In this document: positions 36,928 through 46,287 of the stretch, in pieces | How positions within the stretch are numbered: position 1 is the stretch's first letter | Layout of the letters: each line of letters starts with the position of its first letter | Source: an uncultured Paenibacillaceae bacterium | GTDB lineage: Bacteria; Bacillota; Bacilli; Aneurinibacillales; Aneurinibacillaceae | NCBI GenBank assembly: GCA_946478845.1 | Contig: CAMLDI010000003.1 | Coordinates: forward strand, 62,001 to 126,000 | Reading direction: 5' to 3' | DNA length: 64,000 nucleotides | Translations under genes and position numbers: made by a program | Notes under the pieces: model-generated | The model's database searches: none | Told to the model about the DNA's origin: nothing | What the model saw: the letters and a program-made list of their open reading frames with translations, nothing else

Positions 36928-37644
36928 TTAGTCCTTTCCCTGAGTGGATACAGCAGTATATACAGCATCATAGACAAGCCGTCCTATTCCATTGCCAATG
37001 GTAGTTGCTGCCCCTGCAAATAAATGGGGCCGAGGATATTGCTGGCTTTGGGATACTCCCAGGACGATTGCGTCCGTGGTTGTACCTGTAGCCAAATCCC
37101 CATCCTCATCCCTTATGCCTAAATCTTGCAATGCAGCTGCCTTTGCTTCTGTAGCAGTGATAATGCCATTGACCATAGCCGATGGAGTTAAATGGGCATC
37201 AATTAGTAAAAAAATATTTATAGTGTGGCATTCATAAGCAGAAAAGGTCTCCCGTTTCTTCCCGGACCGGGCACTATTCCCTGTTCCTGCTGTGACACAA
37301 CAAAATAAACGATATTGATCCCCTTCTTCTTCCCCAATAGCCCCATGGGTTAGCTTGGCTGCCGTTTGTAAACCCAGGGTTTTCTCTATGGGATATCCCC
37401 ATTTTTCGATTTGATCCTTCATTAATTGAACAGGGTTATCACACCGATAAGAAAGAGGAACCCGCCAATTAATAAAGTGAGTCCCTGTTTGCATTCCACC
37501 GCCCCAGGTTGCACTGCTAATTGTTGTTAAGGATACTGGGCTTTGTAATAAGAGATATTCTTGATTATTGAAATCGACAGTGACACCTGGCCAAATTATG
37601 GAACGGTATTGGGTTCCACCCTGGCGGAATGGTTGTAATGACAT
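36928..37644 (-). CDS. cbiZ: Adenosylcobinamide amidohydrolase CbiZ
   Basis: The 238-residue enzyme cleaves the aminopropanol arm from adenosylcobinamide (or pseudocobalamin-type corrinoids), returning cobyric acid for rebuilding. CbiZ features are SATWGGGMQTGTHFINWRV, LTAAKLTHGAI-like (LQTAAKLTHG), CVTAGTGNSARSG and NIFLLIDAHLT. The ATG used follows AGGAGGAG and lies within the end of the pduX-like gene (49-nt overlap). Its presence indicates that corrinoid salvage or remodelling runs beside de novo synthesis. Confidence 0.94.
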   Translation of the reverse strand: MSLQPFRQGGTQYRSIIWPGVTVDFNNQEYLLLQSPVSLTTISSATWGGGMQTGTHFINWRVPLSYRCDNPVQLMKDQIEKWGYPIEKTLGLQTAAKLTHGAIGEEEGDQYRLFCCVTAGTGNSARSGKKRETFSAYECHTINIFLLIDAHLTPSAMVNGIITATEAKAAALQDLGIRDEDGDLATGTTTDAIVLGVSQSQQYPRPHLFAGAATTIGNGIGRLVYDAVYTAVSTQGKD

Positions 37645-38510
37645 GATGGCTCCTCCTCTTTTCTCGCTCCCACCTGAAATTGATAAATGGGAAGCTCCCA
37701 AACCTTTAATTGGGCCCGTATTCTTTTTGCTTTCTCTATAAAATCAGCATCCCTCTCATCAAGCAAAATCCCCCCAAGGGTTCCACTGTGGGCCACAACA
37801 GTTCCCAATGCCCCTTCCTTCTCACAAATTTGCCGTAAGGAATGAAAATAGGGATGGGACAATCTTTTTTGCTGAATTTCCCCGCTTCTTGTGGCGATTC
37901 GTCCAATCTCCCGGGCATCACCATTGAGGATTGCCTTTTGTAAATCAACGAGTAATTGAGAAAACTGTTCTTCTTCTTCCCTGGAATAAAGAATGCTTTT
38001 TTCATTGTAATGAAGGGTATCTACTTCCCCACCACGGTCTACGCCAATGACCCACAATGGAGGCAAGAAACCTAACTTTTCCCGCAAGATTCCTTCCTTA
38101 TGGTAAAAGGACACTAATCCGTTATACATAATGCCATCTGTTGGCTCTATTGAAGTCAATAAGGATGCAAATTGATCTGAGCTTGCATGAATGCCAAAAG
38201 CAGCACAAAAAGCCCGGGCACCAGCTAACATATCCGCTGTACTCGTGGCAAACCCTTTTCCTTCAGGCAATGAGTCTTCAATAAGAAGAGTTCCCCCTCT
38301 TTGAATTTGGTGTAACTCTCTCAATCTTTCAATAATTTTTCTTACTTTCTTTTTTTCCGGACTCAATTCCAGTTTAGTTCCCTGAGTAGGATAAAAGTTG
38401 GCTTTGGCGAAATGTTGAATGGGCAGAGAAACGAGAAATGGCCTCCCATTTACCTGCCCTTGCAACAATTCACCAAATGTATAATTTGCCCGCCCAATAC
38501 CAATGTTCAT
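37596..38510 (-). CDS. pduX: L-threonine kinase PduX-like (GHMP family)
   Basis: The 304-residue GHMP kinase matches PduX, which phosphorylates L-threonine. CobD then decarboxylates the product to aminopropanol phosphate. The nucleotide loop reads LIEDSLPEGKGFATSTADMLAG and the N-terminal GRANYTFGELLQG is typical of PduX. The genome neighbourhood (cobD, cbiB) supports this specificity over homoserine-type kinases. The C-terminal tail beyond about residue 285 (KEEEPSCHYNHSA) overlaps the cbiZ start in another frame, an unusually long overlap for this operon. Confidence 0.9.
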   Translation of the reverse strand: MNIGIGRANYTFGELLQGQVNGRPFLVSLPIQHFAKANFYPTQGTKLELSPEKKKVRKIIERLRELHQIQRGGTLLIEDSLPEGKGFATSTADMLAGARAFCAAFGIHASSDQFASLLTSIEPTDGIMYNGLVSFYHKEGILREKLGFLPPLWVIGVDRGGEVDTLHYNEKSILYSREEEEQFSQLLVDLQKAILNGDAREIGRIATRSGEIQQKRLSHPYFHSLRQICEKEGALGTVVAHSGTLGGILLDERDADFIEKAKRIRAQLKVWELPIYQFQVGARKEEEPSCHYNHSARVEPNTVP

Positions 38511-38522
38511 CTTCCAAAACTC

Positions 38523-39122
38523 CTATTCCATATGAGGGATTTCCTCCACAACACCCCCCCTATTTGTAAAACGATACAAAAAGGCCTCACCATGGCCTGG
38601 AGGGCGATTTTCCCAAAAGAGCAATGGATTGTTCAATACCCATTTTGCTTGAAACCAGCGAATGGGCCCCCCATGGCTAACCAAGGCAACTGTCTCTCCC
38701 TTTTTGTTTTCTCCCATGATTTTCATTATAAATTGATCTACTCTGTTCCCTAACTCTAGGAGAGTTTCTCCATCAGGTGGACAAACAGAAAAAGGATCAT
38801 TATACCAGGCTGTCCCTTTTTCCCGATGAAAAGCCATGATTTCCTCATAGGTTTTGCCTTCCCACTTGCCAAAATTCAACTCTCTTAAATTGGAATGAGG
38901 GATCACAGATAAGTTACGGTCCTTTGCAAACCCCTCAACGGTTTCCAGGCAACGAAGAAGATCACTGCTATAGATCCGATCCACCTGTATTTTTTTTAAC
39001 CTTTGGATTAGAGATTGGGCCTGTTCCATTCCAACGTCATTTAATGATACATTCGTATGGCCAATGTATTGTTTTAACCTATTCTCTTTTGTTTGTCCAT
39101 GGCGAATCCACAACAATTTCAT
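38523..39122 (-). CDS. cobC: Alpha-ribazole phosphatase-type histidine phosphatase CobC
   Basis: The 199-residue protein belongs to the histidine phosphatase superfamily. The catalytic RHGQTKENR motif lies at residues 7-15 and a second histidine is in VSHGGPIRW. The RELNFGKWEGKTYEEI segment is that of CobC/phosphoglycerate-mutase-like enzymes. It would dephosphorylate alpha-ribazole phosphate or cobalamin 5'-phosphate after CobS. The ATG used follows GGCAGGTGG and overlaps the cobS stop by four bases; the upstream extension lies in the cobS frame shadow. Confidence 0.88.
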   Translation of the reverse strand: MKLLWIRHGQTKENRLKQYIGHTNVSLNDVGMEQAQSLIQRLKKIQVDRIYSSDLLRCLETVEGFAKDRNLSVIPHSNLRELNFGKWEGKTYEEIMAFHREKGTAWYNDPFSVCPPDGETLLELGNRVDQFIMKIMGENKKGETVALVSHGGPIRWFQAKWVLNNPLLFWENRPPGHGEAFLYRFTNRGGVVEEIPHME

Positions 39123-39865
39123 AGGAATGACCACCTGCCTGCCATGACCAAAAGGACAACCACCACCATTTCTGTCCATTCTACAAGAGCGCCATATACA
39201 TCCCCGGTTAATCCTCCTAACCGTTTCAACACTACACGAATAAAGAGCCAACTAATAATGATTGTTATTGCGAAAACCAATAGGCCTGCAACACCTTTTA
39301 CCCCGTAAAAAATACCCCCTGTCACAAGAAAACCAGCAACAACCATCCAGGGGGCCAGGCCTTTTTTCAATCCCGTAGCTAATCCCTTTTCACTAATATA
39401 AGGCCAGAACCAAATGGCTGCAACAAGGAAAAAACGGGCAGCCAAAGGAGGCAACAGAAATAGGAGAAACTCACGGTTTTCGATTAAGTGATAAATGGAT
39501 ACCCCTTTTAACATAAAAAGAAGCAGAGCAGCAATCACCCCCATGGAACCAGTTCGGCTATCTTTCATAATTTCCAGGGTTCGCTGACGATCCCGGTTGC
39601 TCCCCATGCCATCGGCTAAATCCATCCATCCATCGATGTGCAATCCCCCTGTTAAATAAATCCAAAAGGCAAAAAGAAGTACAGCAGCCAGGGTAGGTGG
39701 AGCGAGATAAAATCCTAACCAGGAAGCCCCCCACAATAAGATGCCTAAAATCAGTCCTACCATTGGATAATAGGCCACACTTCTCTCCCAATCTTTTTGC
39801 GAAGAGGAAAGAGAAGGTACAGGTATTCTCGTTAAAAATGCTACGGCATGAAAAAACGCTTTCAT
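39119..39865 (-). CDS. cobS: Cobalamin synthase CobS
   Basis: The 248-residue membrane enzyme joins adenosyl-GDP-cobinamide with alpha-ribazole (or its phosphate). The N-terminal AFFHAVAFLTRIPVPS and the metal-binding segment GGLHIDGWMDLADGMGS with the following DSRTGSMG are diagnostic, with five or more membrane helices. It lies three bases after cobU. Together with CobU and CobC it completes nucleotide-loop assembly; the usual cobT partner is not in this window. Confidence 0.96.
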   Translation of the reverse strand: MKAFFHAVAFLTRIPVPSLSSSQKDWERSVAYYPMVGLILGILLWGASWLGFYLAPPTLAAVLLFAFWIYLTGGLHIDGWMDLADGMGSNRDRQRTLEIMKDSRTGSMGVIAALLLFMLKGVSIYHLIENREFLLFLLPPLAARFFLVAAIWFWPYISEKGLATGLKKGLAPWMVVAGFLVTGGIFYGVKGVAGLLVFAITIIISWLFIRVVLKRLGGLTGDVYGALVEWTEMVVVVLLVMAGRWSFL

Positions 39866-39868
39866 TTT

Positions 39869-40411
39869 TTAGTCTCCTTTAACTTTCCAGGGAATGCCTG
39901 ATACCACCATGTACACTTCATTGGCTTTTGCCCCTAGCTTTTGGTTAACGGCCCCCTGCACATCCTGGAACAACCGGCCTAAAGAGGACATGGCAACTCC
40001 CCCCAGACCCACTTCACTTGTAACAGCAATAATCTGCCCTTCATAAGAGTTCATAGCCGTTAACCAATCCTCAACCCTTTTTAAGATATCTGCCGTGTAA
40101 TGCTCTTTTCCTAACTCTTCTTCCGGAATTCTCATCATTTGATTTGTTACCCAGGTAGAAAAACAATCAAGCAAAATCACTGGATAATTCCTGTACACAG
40201 ACAATTCCCCGGGTAGATCGTATGGGGTTTCCATACAGCCCCAATGGGATGGACGGCGTTCCCGATGAGTTTGTATTCTCTGTTCCATGTCATGATCCGT
40301 ATTGACTCCTGTAGCCATATAAAGGACGGACTGGCCAGATTTTGCAGCTATTTCTTCAGCAAAGCCACTCTTCCCCGAGCGGATCCCTCCAGTAACTAAA
40401 ATAAACTTCAT
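39869..40411 (-). CDS. cobU: Adenosylcobinamide kinase / guanylyltransferase CobU
   Basis: The 180-residue bifunctional enzyme phosphorylates adenosylcobinamide and adds GMP. The P-loop GGIRSGKS is at residues 8-15, and the family segments TGVNTDHDMEQRIQTHRERRP and LLDCFSTWVTNQM are present. In this family the guanylylated histidine lies in the HRERRP stretch. The ATG follows GGGAGAG and sits within the final codons of cobD. The open frame's further 39 codons upstream overlap cobD and are not used. Confidence 0.96.
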   Translation of the reverse strand: MKFILVTGGIRSGKSGFAEEIAAKSGQSVLYMATGVNTDHDMEQRIQTHRERRPSHWGCMETPYDLPGELSVYRNYPVILLDCFSTWVTNQMMRIPEEELGKEHYTADILKRVEDWLTAMNSYEGQIIAVTSEVGLGGVAMSSLGRLFQDVQGAVNQKLGAKANEVYMVVSGIPWKVKGD

Positions 40412-41505
40412 GTTCTCTCCCACTCTCCTGCAATCTCTTGTATGGCTTGAATCAATCGATGATTCTCTTCCCGCCCTCGAACCGCTATGCGAAAATCCCC
40501 ATCTGTTAATCCTGGATACATAGAACAATCCCGAATTAAAATTCCACGATGAGCTAATTGAAGCTGTAAGTCCCTACTGTTCTTCTCATATGGCAAACGT
40601 ACAAGGAGATAATTGGCCTGTCCAGGAAGGACTCCCCAGTTTAACTGCAATAAAGAATTCCTGAGAAATTCCCGTTCCCCTTCAACCAATTGGCGGGTTT
40701 CTTTTTCATAATCACTTACATGGCAACAGGCAACTCCAGCTGCCAGGGCTAATCCGTTTACACTCCAGGGAATTTGCATCTTTTTCATTTTAGCGATTTG
40801 TCCTGGATTTCCCATGGCATAGCCTAACCGCAATCCAGGTATGGCAAAAAACTTGGTCATAGAACGAAGAAAAAGAACGTGAGGATAGGACCTTCGTTCC
40901 GGCAAAAGGGTAGGCCCCACTTCAGGCAAAAAGTCTAGAAAAGCTTCATCGAAGACTAATAAAGTTTCTTCTTCTTCCGCCCATTGGGCCAAAACTGTCA
41001 ATTCCTCGTAGGTATAAACTAAGCCTGTAGGGTTGTTCGGATGTCCTAGAATCACTAGATCTGACTTCTTGATTAATTCCCTGACCTCTACCAGTTCTGG
41101 TTTAAACCCCTGTTCTTCTCTGGCATACACCGTTACAATCTCAGAACCATAAAGGGCAGCCAACTGAGTATATTCCACAAAACAGGGTTGAACAACCCCT
41201 GTTTTTCCAGGGCGAAAAGCTTGAAAAACCAGGGCCATACATTCGGCAGCCCCATTCCCTACCATAATCTCTTCAGAGGTTACCTGATGTTTTTCGGCTA
41301 ATGCCTGGCGGATCTTGCGATGAATAGGATCAGGATAATGAAGAATATATTTTTCAGCCTTGTTTAACACTGCTTTTACCTCATCAGGGGGCCCCAGGGG
41401 ATTAATATTAGCACTAAAATCAATCCATTGATCCTCAGAAACGCCAAAAACGGCGGATGCTGTTACCAGATCCCCGCCGTGTCCGTATTTTTCCATCCTG
41501 CTCAT
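40408..41505 (-). CDS. cobD: L-threonine-O-3-phosphate decarboxylase CobD
   Basis: The 365-residue PLP enzyme decarboxylates threonine phosphate to aminopropanol phosphate for CbiB. It is of the histidinol-phosphate-aminotransferase type: the N-terminal GHGGDLVTASAVFG and FSANINPLGPP are the CobD signature, and the PLP lysine is in SMTKFFAIPGLRLGY. The start is taken one base after the cobO stop; an ATG three codons later is an alternative. Confidence 0.93.
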   Translation of the reverse strand: MSRMEKYGHGGDLVTASAVFGVSEDQWIDFSANINPLGPPDEVKAVLNKAEKYILHYPDPIHRKIRQALAEKHQVTSEEIMVGNGAAECMALVFQAFRPGKTGVVQPCFVEYTQLAALYGSEIVTVYAREEQGFKPELVEVRELIKKSDLVILGHPNNPTGLVYTYEELTVLAQWAEEEETLLVFDEAFLDFLPEVGPTLLPERRSYPHVLFLRSMTKFFAIPGLRLGYAMGNPGQIAKMKKMQIPWSVNGLALAAGVACCHVSDYEKETRQLVEGEREFLRNSLLQLNWGVLPGQANYLLVRLPYEKNSRDLQLQLAHRGILIRDCSMYPGLTDGDFRIAVRGREENHRLIQAIQEIAGEWERT

Positions 41506-41506
41506 C

Positions 41507-42052
41507 TTAGAATTCAATCCCTTTCACTGCAGGGATTCCTTCATCATAGTAATGCTTCAATGGTTTCATTTCTGTCACCAAATCAGCTGCTTCAATGATT
41601 TCAGGCTTAGCGTTTCTTCCTGTAATCACCAGATGCATGCCAGTCGGGCGTTTGGCAATGGTATCCAGTACATCCTGTAGAGGAAGCACATCATTAATTG
41701 GAAAAGAATCGATGGCCAGTGCATTATTTAACTCATCAAGAATGACCACATCATAAGCCCCGCTGTTGATTTTTTCTTTCGCAAAGGTCCAGGCTTTTTC
41801 TAATGATTCCCGATGCTCTTCAGGGGTTTTTAACCAGGTAAACCCACTGCCCATTTGATGCATTTCAATGCCCATTTTGGCAAACATGGTTTTTTCCCCG
41901 TATTCACGGTCTGGAGATTTAATAAACTGAACCACCAATACAGCTTTATCCCGGCCTGCAGCACGAACAGCTAACCCTATAGCGGCTGTAGTTTTTCCTT
42001 TGCCATCTCCTGTATATACCAATACGAGACCCCGTTTATCTTTTGTTTCCAT
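41507..42052 (-). CDS. cobO: Cob(I)yrinic acid a,c-diamide adenosyltransferase CobO/BtuR
   Basis: The 181-residue enzyme transfers adenosine from ATP to reduced corrinoids. The P-loop reads GDGKGKTTAA (residue 15 onward), followed by VVQFIKSP and VILDELNNALA, all typical of the CobA/CobO/BtuR family. The start overlaps the bluB stop. It lies between bluB and cobD, so adenosylation is co-expressed with linker and lower-ligand synthesis. Confidence 0.95.
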   Translation of the reverse strand: METKDKRGLVLVYTGDGKGKTTAAIGLAVRAAGRDKAVLVVQFIKSPDREYGEKTMFAKMGIEMHQMGSGFTWLKTPEEHRESLEKAWTFAKEKINSGAYDVVILDELNNALAIDSFPINDVLPLQDVLDTIAKRPTGMHLVITGRNAKPEIIEAADLVTEMKPLKHYYDEGIPAVKGIEF

Positions 42053-42707
42053 CGTAAACATTCCCCCATTTCCCCTGATAAATTAATGAATCTAAAGAAC
42101 GGCGCTTTTCCCATCCCATTTTTTCCAGGAGGGGGGCATCCGGGTAGTCATCCGTATACCCTAAGGAAAGAAGGGCCACTGGTTCAATATGAGGAGGGAT
42201 CCCTAAAATGTCCCGCACATCATTCTTTTTGTAAAAGCTAACCCATCCCATTGCAATTCCCTCTGCCGTTGCTGCCAACCACATATTTTGGATGGCACAG
42301 GAGGTAGACATGATATCTGTTTCTGGAATAGAATTGCGTCCTAACACGTGTGACCCGCCCCTGGTAGGGTCACACGTCACGCATATAGTCAATGGGGCTT
42401 CTTTTAAACCCTGCACTTTTAATTTTAAAAACAATTCATGTTTCTCTTCTATGTTTTCATAATGGATGGCTAAGGCTCTCGTTTCTTTTTCCGCAGCATA
42501 AGCTAATTTCTCTTTCGTTTCCTCTTCCTCAATAAGGATAAAATTCCAGGGCTGCATAAACCCTACGGATGGTGCCATATGTCCAGCCAAAAGGATACGC
42601 TGGATGGCTTCCTCAGGCAAAGGATTGGGAAGGAAGGTACGGATATCCCTGCGCAACCGGATGGCTTTATAAATAGATTCTTTTTCGTCAAGTGTAAAAG
42701 ATAACAT
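42036..42707 (-). CDS. bluB: 5,6-Dimethylbenzimidazole synthase BluB
   Basis: The 223-residue flavin enzyme of the nitroreductase fold breaks down reduced FMN with oxygen to give 5,6-dimethylbenzimidazole, the lower ligand of B12. BluB features are RRDIRTFLPNPLPEEAIQRILLAGHMAPSVGFMQPWNF (read in parts) and the C-terminal LGYTDDYPDAPLLEKMGWEKRR. It sits among anaerobic-pathway genes, so oxygen-dependent lower-ligand synthesis is combined with an oxygen-independent corrin route. The ATG three codons in is used because GGGAGAG spaces well to it. Confidence 0.92.
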   Translation of the reverse strand: MLSFTLDEKESIYKAIRLRRDIRTFLPNPLPEEAIQRILLAGHMAPSVGFMQPWNFILIEEEETKEKLAYAAEKETRALAIHYENIEEKHELFLKLKVQGLKEAPLTICVTCDPTRGGSHVLGRNSIPETDIMSTSCAIQNMWLAATAEGIAMGWVSFYKKNDVRDILGIPPHIEPVALLSLGYTDDYPDAPLLEKMGWEKRRSLDSLIYQGKWGNVYDGNKR

Positions 42708-42723
42708 GGTATTCAATCTCTCC

Positions 42724-44190
42724 CTATAAGTGGACCGGGTTGGAATTCAATGCAGCTAAAAACTCTACAGCCACATCGTAGGTGGTGTGTTCTACCATCC
42801 CTTCAACGTTGATTCCTGCTTCTTCAGCCATAATCACTGCCTGCTCACCCAAACAAACCACCAGAGCATCGCCAAGAATAGCCAGGGGATTCAATCCTCT
42901 TCTTTCTAATTCCTGAACAAATGATTTCACTGAAGATGGTCCAGGAAATAAAAAAGTATCCACCTTTTTTTTCTCAAGTAATCGTACCACATTTTTCTCT
43001 ACTTCTTCATGATTTCTTTTTATATAAAGGGCCAAATAATCCTTCCCTTCCCAGCGGCAATCATGGGCCTCCCCAACAATCAACAGTCCATCCATTTCCT
43101 CTCCATTCCAGAGAGAACAGGCAAACCCTTGATCCAGGAGACGTCGGCGAATGCGGGGAGATAAAGCGAGAAATTCACCCTGAACTTTTCTTACATCCAG
43201 CTTTATTTCTTGCAAATAGTTAAAGAAAAAATCTACACTTTCTACTGTTGTAAAAAGAATGGGGCAAGAGGTTTTCAGTTTTTGCAGATTAGCCTGATGA
43301 TTTCCCCTATCTAATTGGCTTTTCCCATAATATGCGGGATATTCCATTACTTCTGCTCCCGCTTCAGCAAGAAATTCTGCCATCATTCCTGGGGTTGCAT
43401 CACTGCGGGCAATCAGGATTCGTTGGCCAAATAAAGGTTTCTTTTCAATCCAGCTTAAGGATTCCCGTAAAGACGCAATTTCCCCTACCAATATAATGAC
43501 TGGATGGGTAAACCCCTGGTTCTTAGCTTCTTCTACAGCCGTATGAAGGGTAGCTGTTAAGGTTCTTTGATGCCCGGTAGTTCCCCATTGCACAAGAGCC
43601 ACAGGGGTCTGGGGAGTACGTCCATGGGCCATTAACCGTTCACAAATGGAGGGAAGATTTTTCAATCCCATATAGAAAATCAGGGTATGCAACCCTTTCG
43701 CTAATGCTTCCCAATCCACTTCAGGCAAGGTATCCCCTCCCTTGGCTGTATGGCCGGAAATCACGGCAAAGGTATTGCCGAATTCCCTATGGGTTACGGG
43801 AATCCCTGCATAGGCCGGAGCGGCTATACCCGATGTAATGCCCGGGACAATTTCATAGGGAATGCCATGGTTTGCCAATTCCATAGCCTCTTCTCCTGCC
43901 CGCCCAAACACCATAGGGTCTCCCCCTTTCAAGCGAACCACTACTTTCCCTTCCTTGCCTTTCTCAACCAGAAGCTGGTTAATAGCCTCCTGGTTCAAGG
44001 TATGGCGATTAGGCATTTTCCCGCAATAAATATATTCCGCTTCAGGATTGGCATAACGCAATAAACGGGGGTTTGCAAGACGGTCATAAACAACCACCTC
44101 TGCCTTCCGCAAACAGTCCAAACCTTTTACAGTAATCAATTTTTCATCTCCTGGCCCAGCACCGACCAAATAGACCTTTCCCTCATTCAT
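42724..44190 (-). CDS. Uroporphyrinogen-III methyltransferase / uroporphyrinogen-III synthase fusion (CobA-HemD)
   Basis: The 488-residue protein is a fusion. Residues 1 to about 245 are a SUMT methyltransferase (VYLVGAGPGDEKLITVKG, RLKGGDPMVFGRAGEE, GIPVTHREF). Residues about 255-480 resemble HemD uroporphyrinogen-III synthase (GQRILIARSD, FPGPSSVKSFVQEL). It would make uroporphyrinogen III and methylate it twice to precorrin-2, committing the pathway to siroheme and B12. The HemD half is divergent, as is usual for this family. It overlaps the preceding dehydrogenase gene by eight bases. Confidence 0.93.
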   Translation of the reverse strand: MNEGKVYLVGAGPGDEKLITVKGLDCLRKAEVVVYDRLANPRLLRYANPEAEYIYCGKMPNRHTLNQEAINQLLVEKGKEGKVVVRLKGGDPMVFGRAGEEAMELANHGIPYEIVPGITSGIAAPAYAGIPVTHREFGNTFAVISGHTAKGGDTLPEVDWEALAKGLHTLIFYMGLKNLPSICERLMAHGRTPQTPVALVQWGTTGHQRTLTATLHTAVEEAKNQGFTHPVIILVGEIASLRESLSWIEKKPLFGQRILIARSDATPGMMAEFLAEAGAEVMEYPAYYGKSQLDRGNHQANLQKLKTSCPILFTTVESVDFFFNYLQEIKLDVRKVQGEFLALSPRIRRRLLDQGFACSLWNGEEMDGLLIVGEAHDCRWEGKDYLALYIKRNHEEVEKNVVRLLEKKKVDTFLFPGPSSVKSFVQELERRGLNPLAILGDALVVCLGEQAVIMAEEAGINVEGMVEHTTYDVAVEFLAALNSNPVHL

Positions 44191-44857
44191 GTCCTCTCTC
44201 TCCCTTACTGCTCGCTTCGTTTAAGGAAGCATCTTCAACTAACTTTAAAAACCGGTTCACCGCTCCTTCCTTCTGGCCCCGGCGAAAATCTTCCAGATAT
44301 TCTTCTTTTAACAAGATATAGAACAACTCCCGCCTCGTAGATTCATTTTCAATCCGTTCCATAATCACATTGCGGCAGGAAGCGAGAAATTCTCCATAGG
44401 GCCCATAGGCCTCATCAACTTCTGCTTTTAACTTCTCTTTTAGAGTTCTGGCTAACCCGGGACTGGCCCCATCCGTGGCCACGCTTACTGTCACTAACCC
44501 TCTGCGGAAATGTGCAGGAACAAAAAAGGTACTCAAATCGGGACGGTCTGCAATATTAATCCATTGCCCTGGCTGAAGGGAATGGAAGACCTTCTCATTG
44601 GTTTCCTTATGGTCTGTACAGGCAAAAACCAGGGCCGCCCCTTGCAAGTCATCAGGAGAAAAGAACTTTTCCCGCCAGATCACCTGATTTTCTTTCACCA
44701 GGGTTTCAATAGAATCCACAATCCTGGGAGAAACAACAATCACTTTGGCCCCACCTGCCAGTAAGGAATGGACTTTACGGGCAGCCACCCCGCCACCGCC
44801 AATGACTACAGAAGTTACACCTGCCATTTTTAATTGAATAGGATAGGTTTCTCCCAT
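44183..44857 (-). CDS. Precorrin-2 dehydrogenase / sirohydrochlorin chelatase-type (SirC/Met8-like)
   Basis: The 224-residue protein has an N-terminal NAD-binding domain (VVIGGGGVAARKVHSLL, about residues 17-33) and the dimerisation region typical of CysG-N/Met8/SirC (FVPAHFRRGLVTVSVATDGASPGLARTLKEKL). It oxidises precorrin-2 to sirohydrochlorin, the substrate of CbiX. Some family members also chelate metals; with CbiX in the operon, dehydrogenase is the likely main role. It lies between cbiA and cobA-hemD. Confidence 0.92.
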   Translation of the reverse strand: MGETYPIQLKMAGVTSVVIGGGGVAARKVHSLLAGGAKVIVVSPRIVDSIETLVKENQVIWREKFFSPDDLQGAALVFACTDHKETNEKVFHSLQPGQWINIADRPDLSTFFVPAHFRRGLVTVSVATDGASPGLARTLKEKLKAEVDEAYGPYGEFLASCRNVIMERIENESTRRELFYILLKEEYLEDFRRGQKEGAVNRFLKLVEDASLNEASSKGERGHE

Positions 44858-44861
44858 GATT

Positions 44862-46268
44862 TTAAATCCCCTTTACAGCCGTTTTGTTCTTCTGGTATCT
44901 CTGGCAAGCATCAATCCAACGAACCACCAAATCCGGTTGGGAAGCGAAATGAAGGTGCGTATACCCTGCTACAAGATTGCCAGGCCCTACTACTCCTTCC
45001 TCCCCATCTTTGCGCAACCCTTTGCTTAAATAGGCTGGTTGCATAGATTGGCTTCCAGGTTCATAGGAAGAATAATGAAATTCATGGCCTCTCGCTTTTT
45101 GCCCTTCAAGCATAAAGTTTCCTAACAAACCGGTCACTTCCCGATAGCCTAGAGCTACCAGCCTTTTTTGCATGACTGTTCTTCCCAGAATCACTCCTGC
45201 CATAGGGTAACGAGTGCCATCGGTCTTTTCTAGCTCTTCGGTTAAATACATAAACCCGCCACATTCAGCAAGGGTAGGCATCCCCTGTTCTATGGCATTT
45301 TTTACCGATTGGCCTACTTCACGGTTTTTGCTTAATTGCTCGGCAAATTCTTCCGGAAATCCTCCGCCAATATATAATCCATCCACATCTTCAGGCACCT
45401 TTTCCCCTGCTACCGGACGAAAGAACACCAATTCCGCCCCGGCGGCCTGCAACAACTCCAGATTTTCCGGATAATAAAAGTTAAAGGCTCCATCCCGGGC
45501 TACTGCAATTCGAACCCCTTTTTTCTCAGTGGATTGGACAAAAGGGTTTTCCTCTACGCCTAAGTCTCCCAAATCCTCCGCCTGTTCTGCAATAGTAAGA
45601 ATCTGATCCAAATCTATATTTTCTTCTATTAAATCTGCCAATCGGTCAAATAGGCCTCCCAATTCCCCTCTCTCTACTGCAGGGAGCAAGCCTAAATGAC
45701 GTTCAGGAATCGCGATTTGCTGGTCTGCAGTTAACACACCCAACAAAGGAATGCCGCATTCTTGCTCAATGGCCTGGCGCACCAGGTCTCCATGTCCTTT
45801 GCTGCCAGCAAAATTGGCAATGGCCCCTACGATATTTACCTTAGGATTCAGTGCTTGAAACCCTTTTACAATGGCTGCAGCACTGCGGGCCATGCTTTTT
45901 ATATTAACGACAAGAATCACAGGAGTCTTTGTAATTAAACTGATTTCTGCGGAACTGCCTCCATCGGAAGTTGGGCTCTTTCCATCATAAAGGCCCATCA
46001 CCCCTTCGATAATGGACAAGTCTGCACCCCTGCTCCCATGGAGAAACACTTTGCGTACAAGATTATGATCCATCATCCAGGAATCCAGATTACGGGAAGG
46101 CCGTCGGGTAATGGCTGTATGATACGCCGGGTCGATATAATCCGGGCCGCATTTAAACCCCTGAACAATCAAACCTCTTTTAATAAACGCTACCATTAAT
46201 CCCAGGGTTAGGGTTGTTTTTCCTGCCCCCGAATGGGTCCCGGCAATAAGAATTCGTGGATTTGCCAT
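44862..46268 (-). CDS. cbiA: Cobyrinate a,c-diamide synthase CbiA
   Basis: The 468-residue ATP-dependent amidase converts cobyrinic acid to the a,c-diamide using glutamine. An N-terminal dethiobiotin-synthetase-like domain has the P-loop GTHSGAGKTT (residues 10-19) and the KCGPDYIDPAYH motif. The C-terminal class I glutaminase-like domain has its nucleophile cysteine in LAECGGFMYL. Spacing to cbiG (19 nt) and SirC (4 nt) fits operon membership. Confidence 0.96.
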   Translation of the reverse strand: MANPRILIAGTHSGAGKTTLTLGLMVAFIKRGLIVQGFKCGPDYIDPAYHTAITRRPSRNLDSWMMDHNLVRKVFLHGSRGADLSIIEGVMGLYDGKSPTSDGGSSAEISLITKTPVILVVNIKSMARSAAAIVKGFQALNPKVNIVGAIANFAGSKGHGDLVRQAIEQECGIPLLGVLTADQQIAIPERHLGLLPAVERGELGGLFDRLADLIEENIDLDQILTIAEQAEDLGDLGVEENPFVQSTEKKGVRIAVARDGAFNFYYPENLELLQAAGAELVFFRPVAGEKVPEDVDGLYIGGGFPEEFAEQLSKNREVGQSVKNAIEQGMPTLAECGGFMYLTEELEKTDGTRYPMAGVILGRTVMQKRLVALGYREVTGLLGNFMLEGQKARGHEFHYSSYEPGSQSMQPAYLSKGLRKDGEEGVVGPGNLVAGYTHLHFASQPDLVVRWIDACQRYQKNKTAVKGI

Positions 46269-46287
46269 GTTTGTTTCCTGCCTCTCT

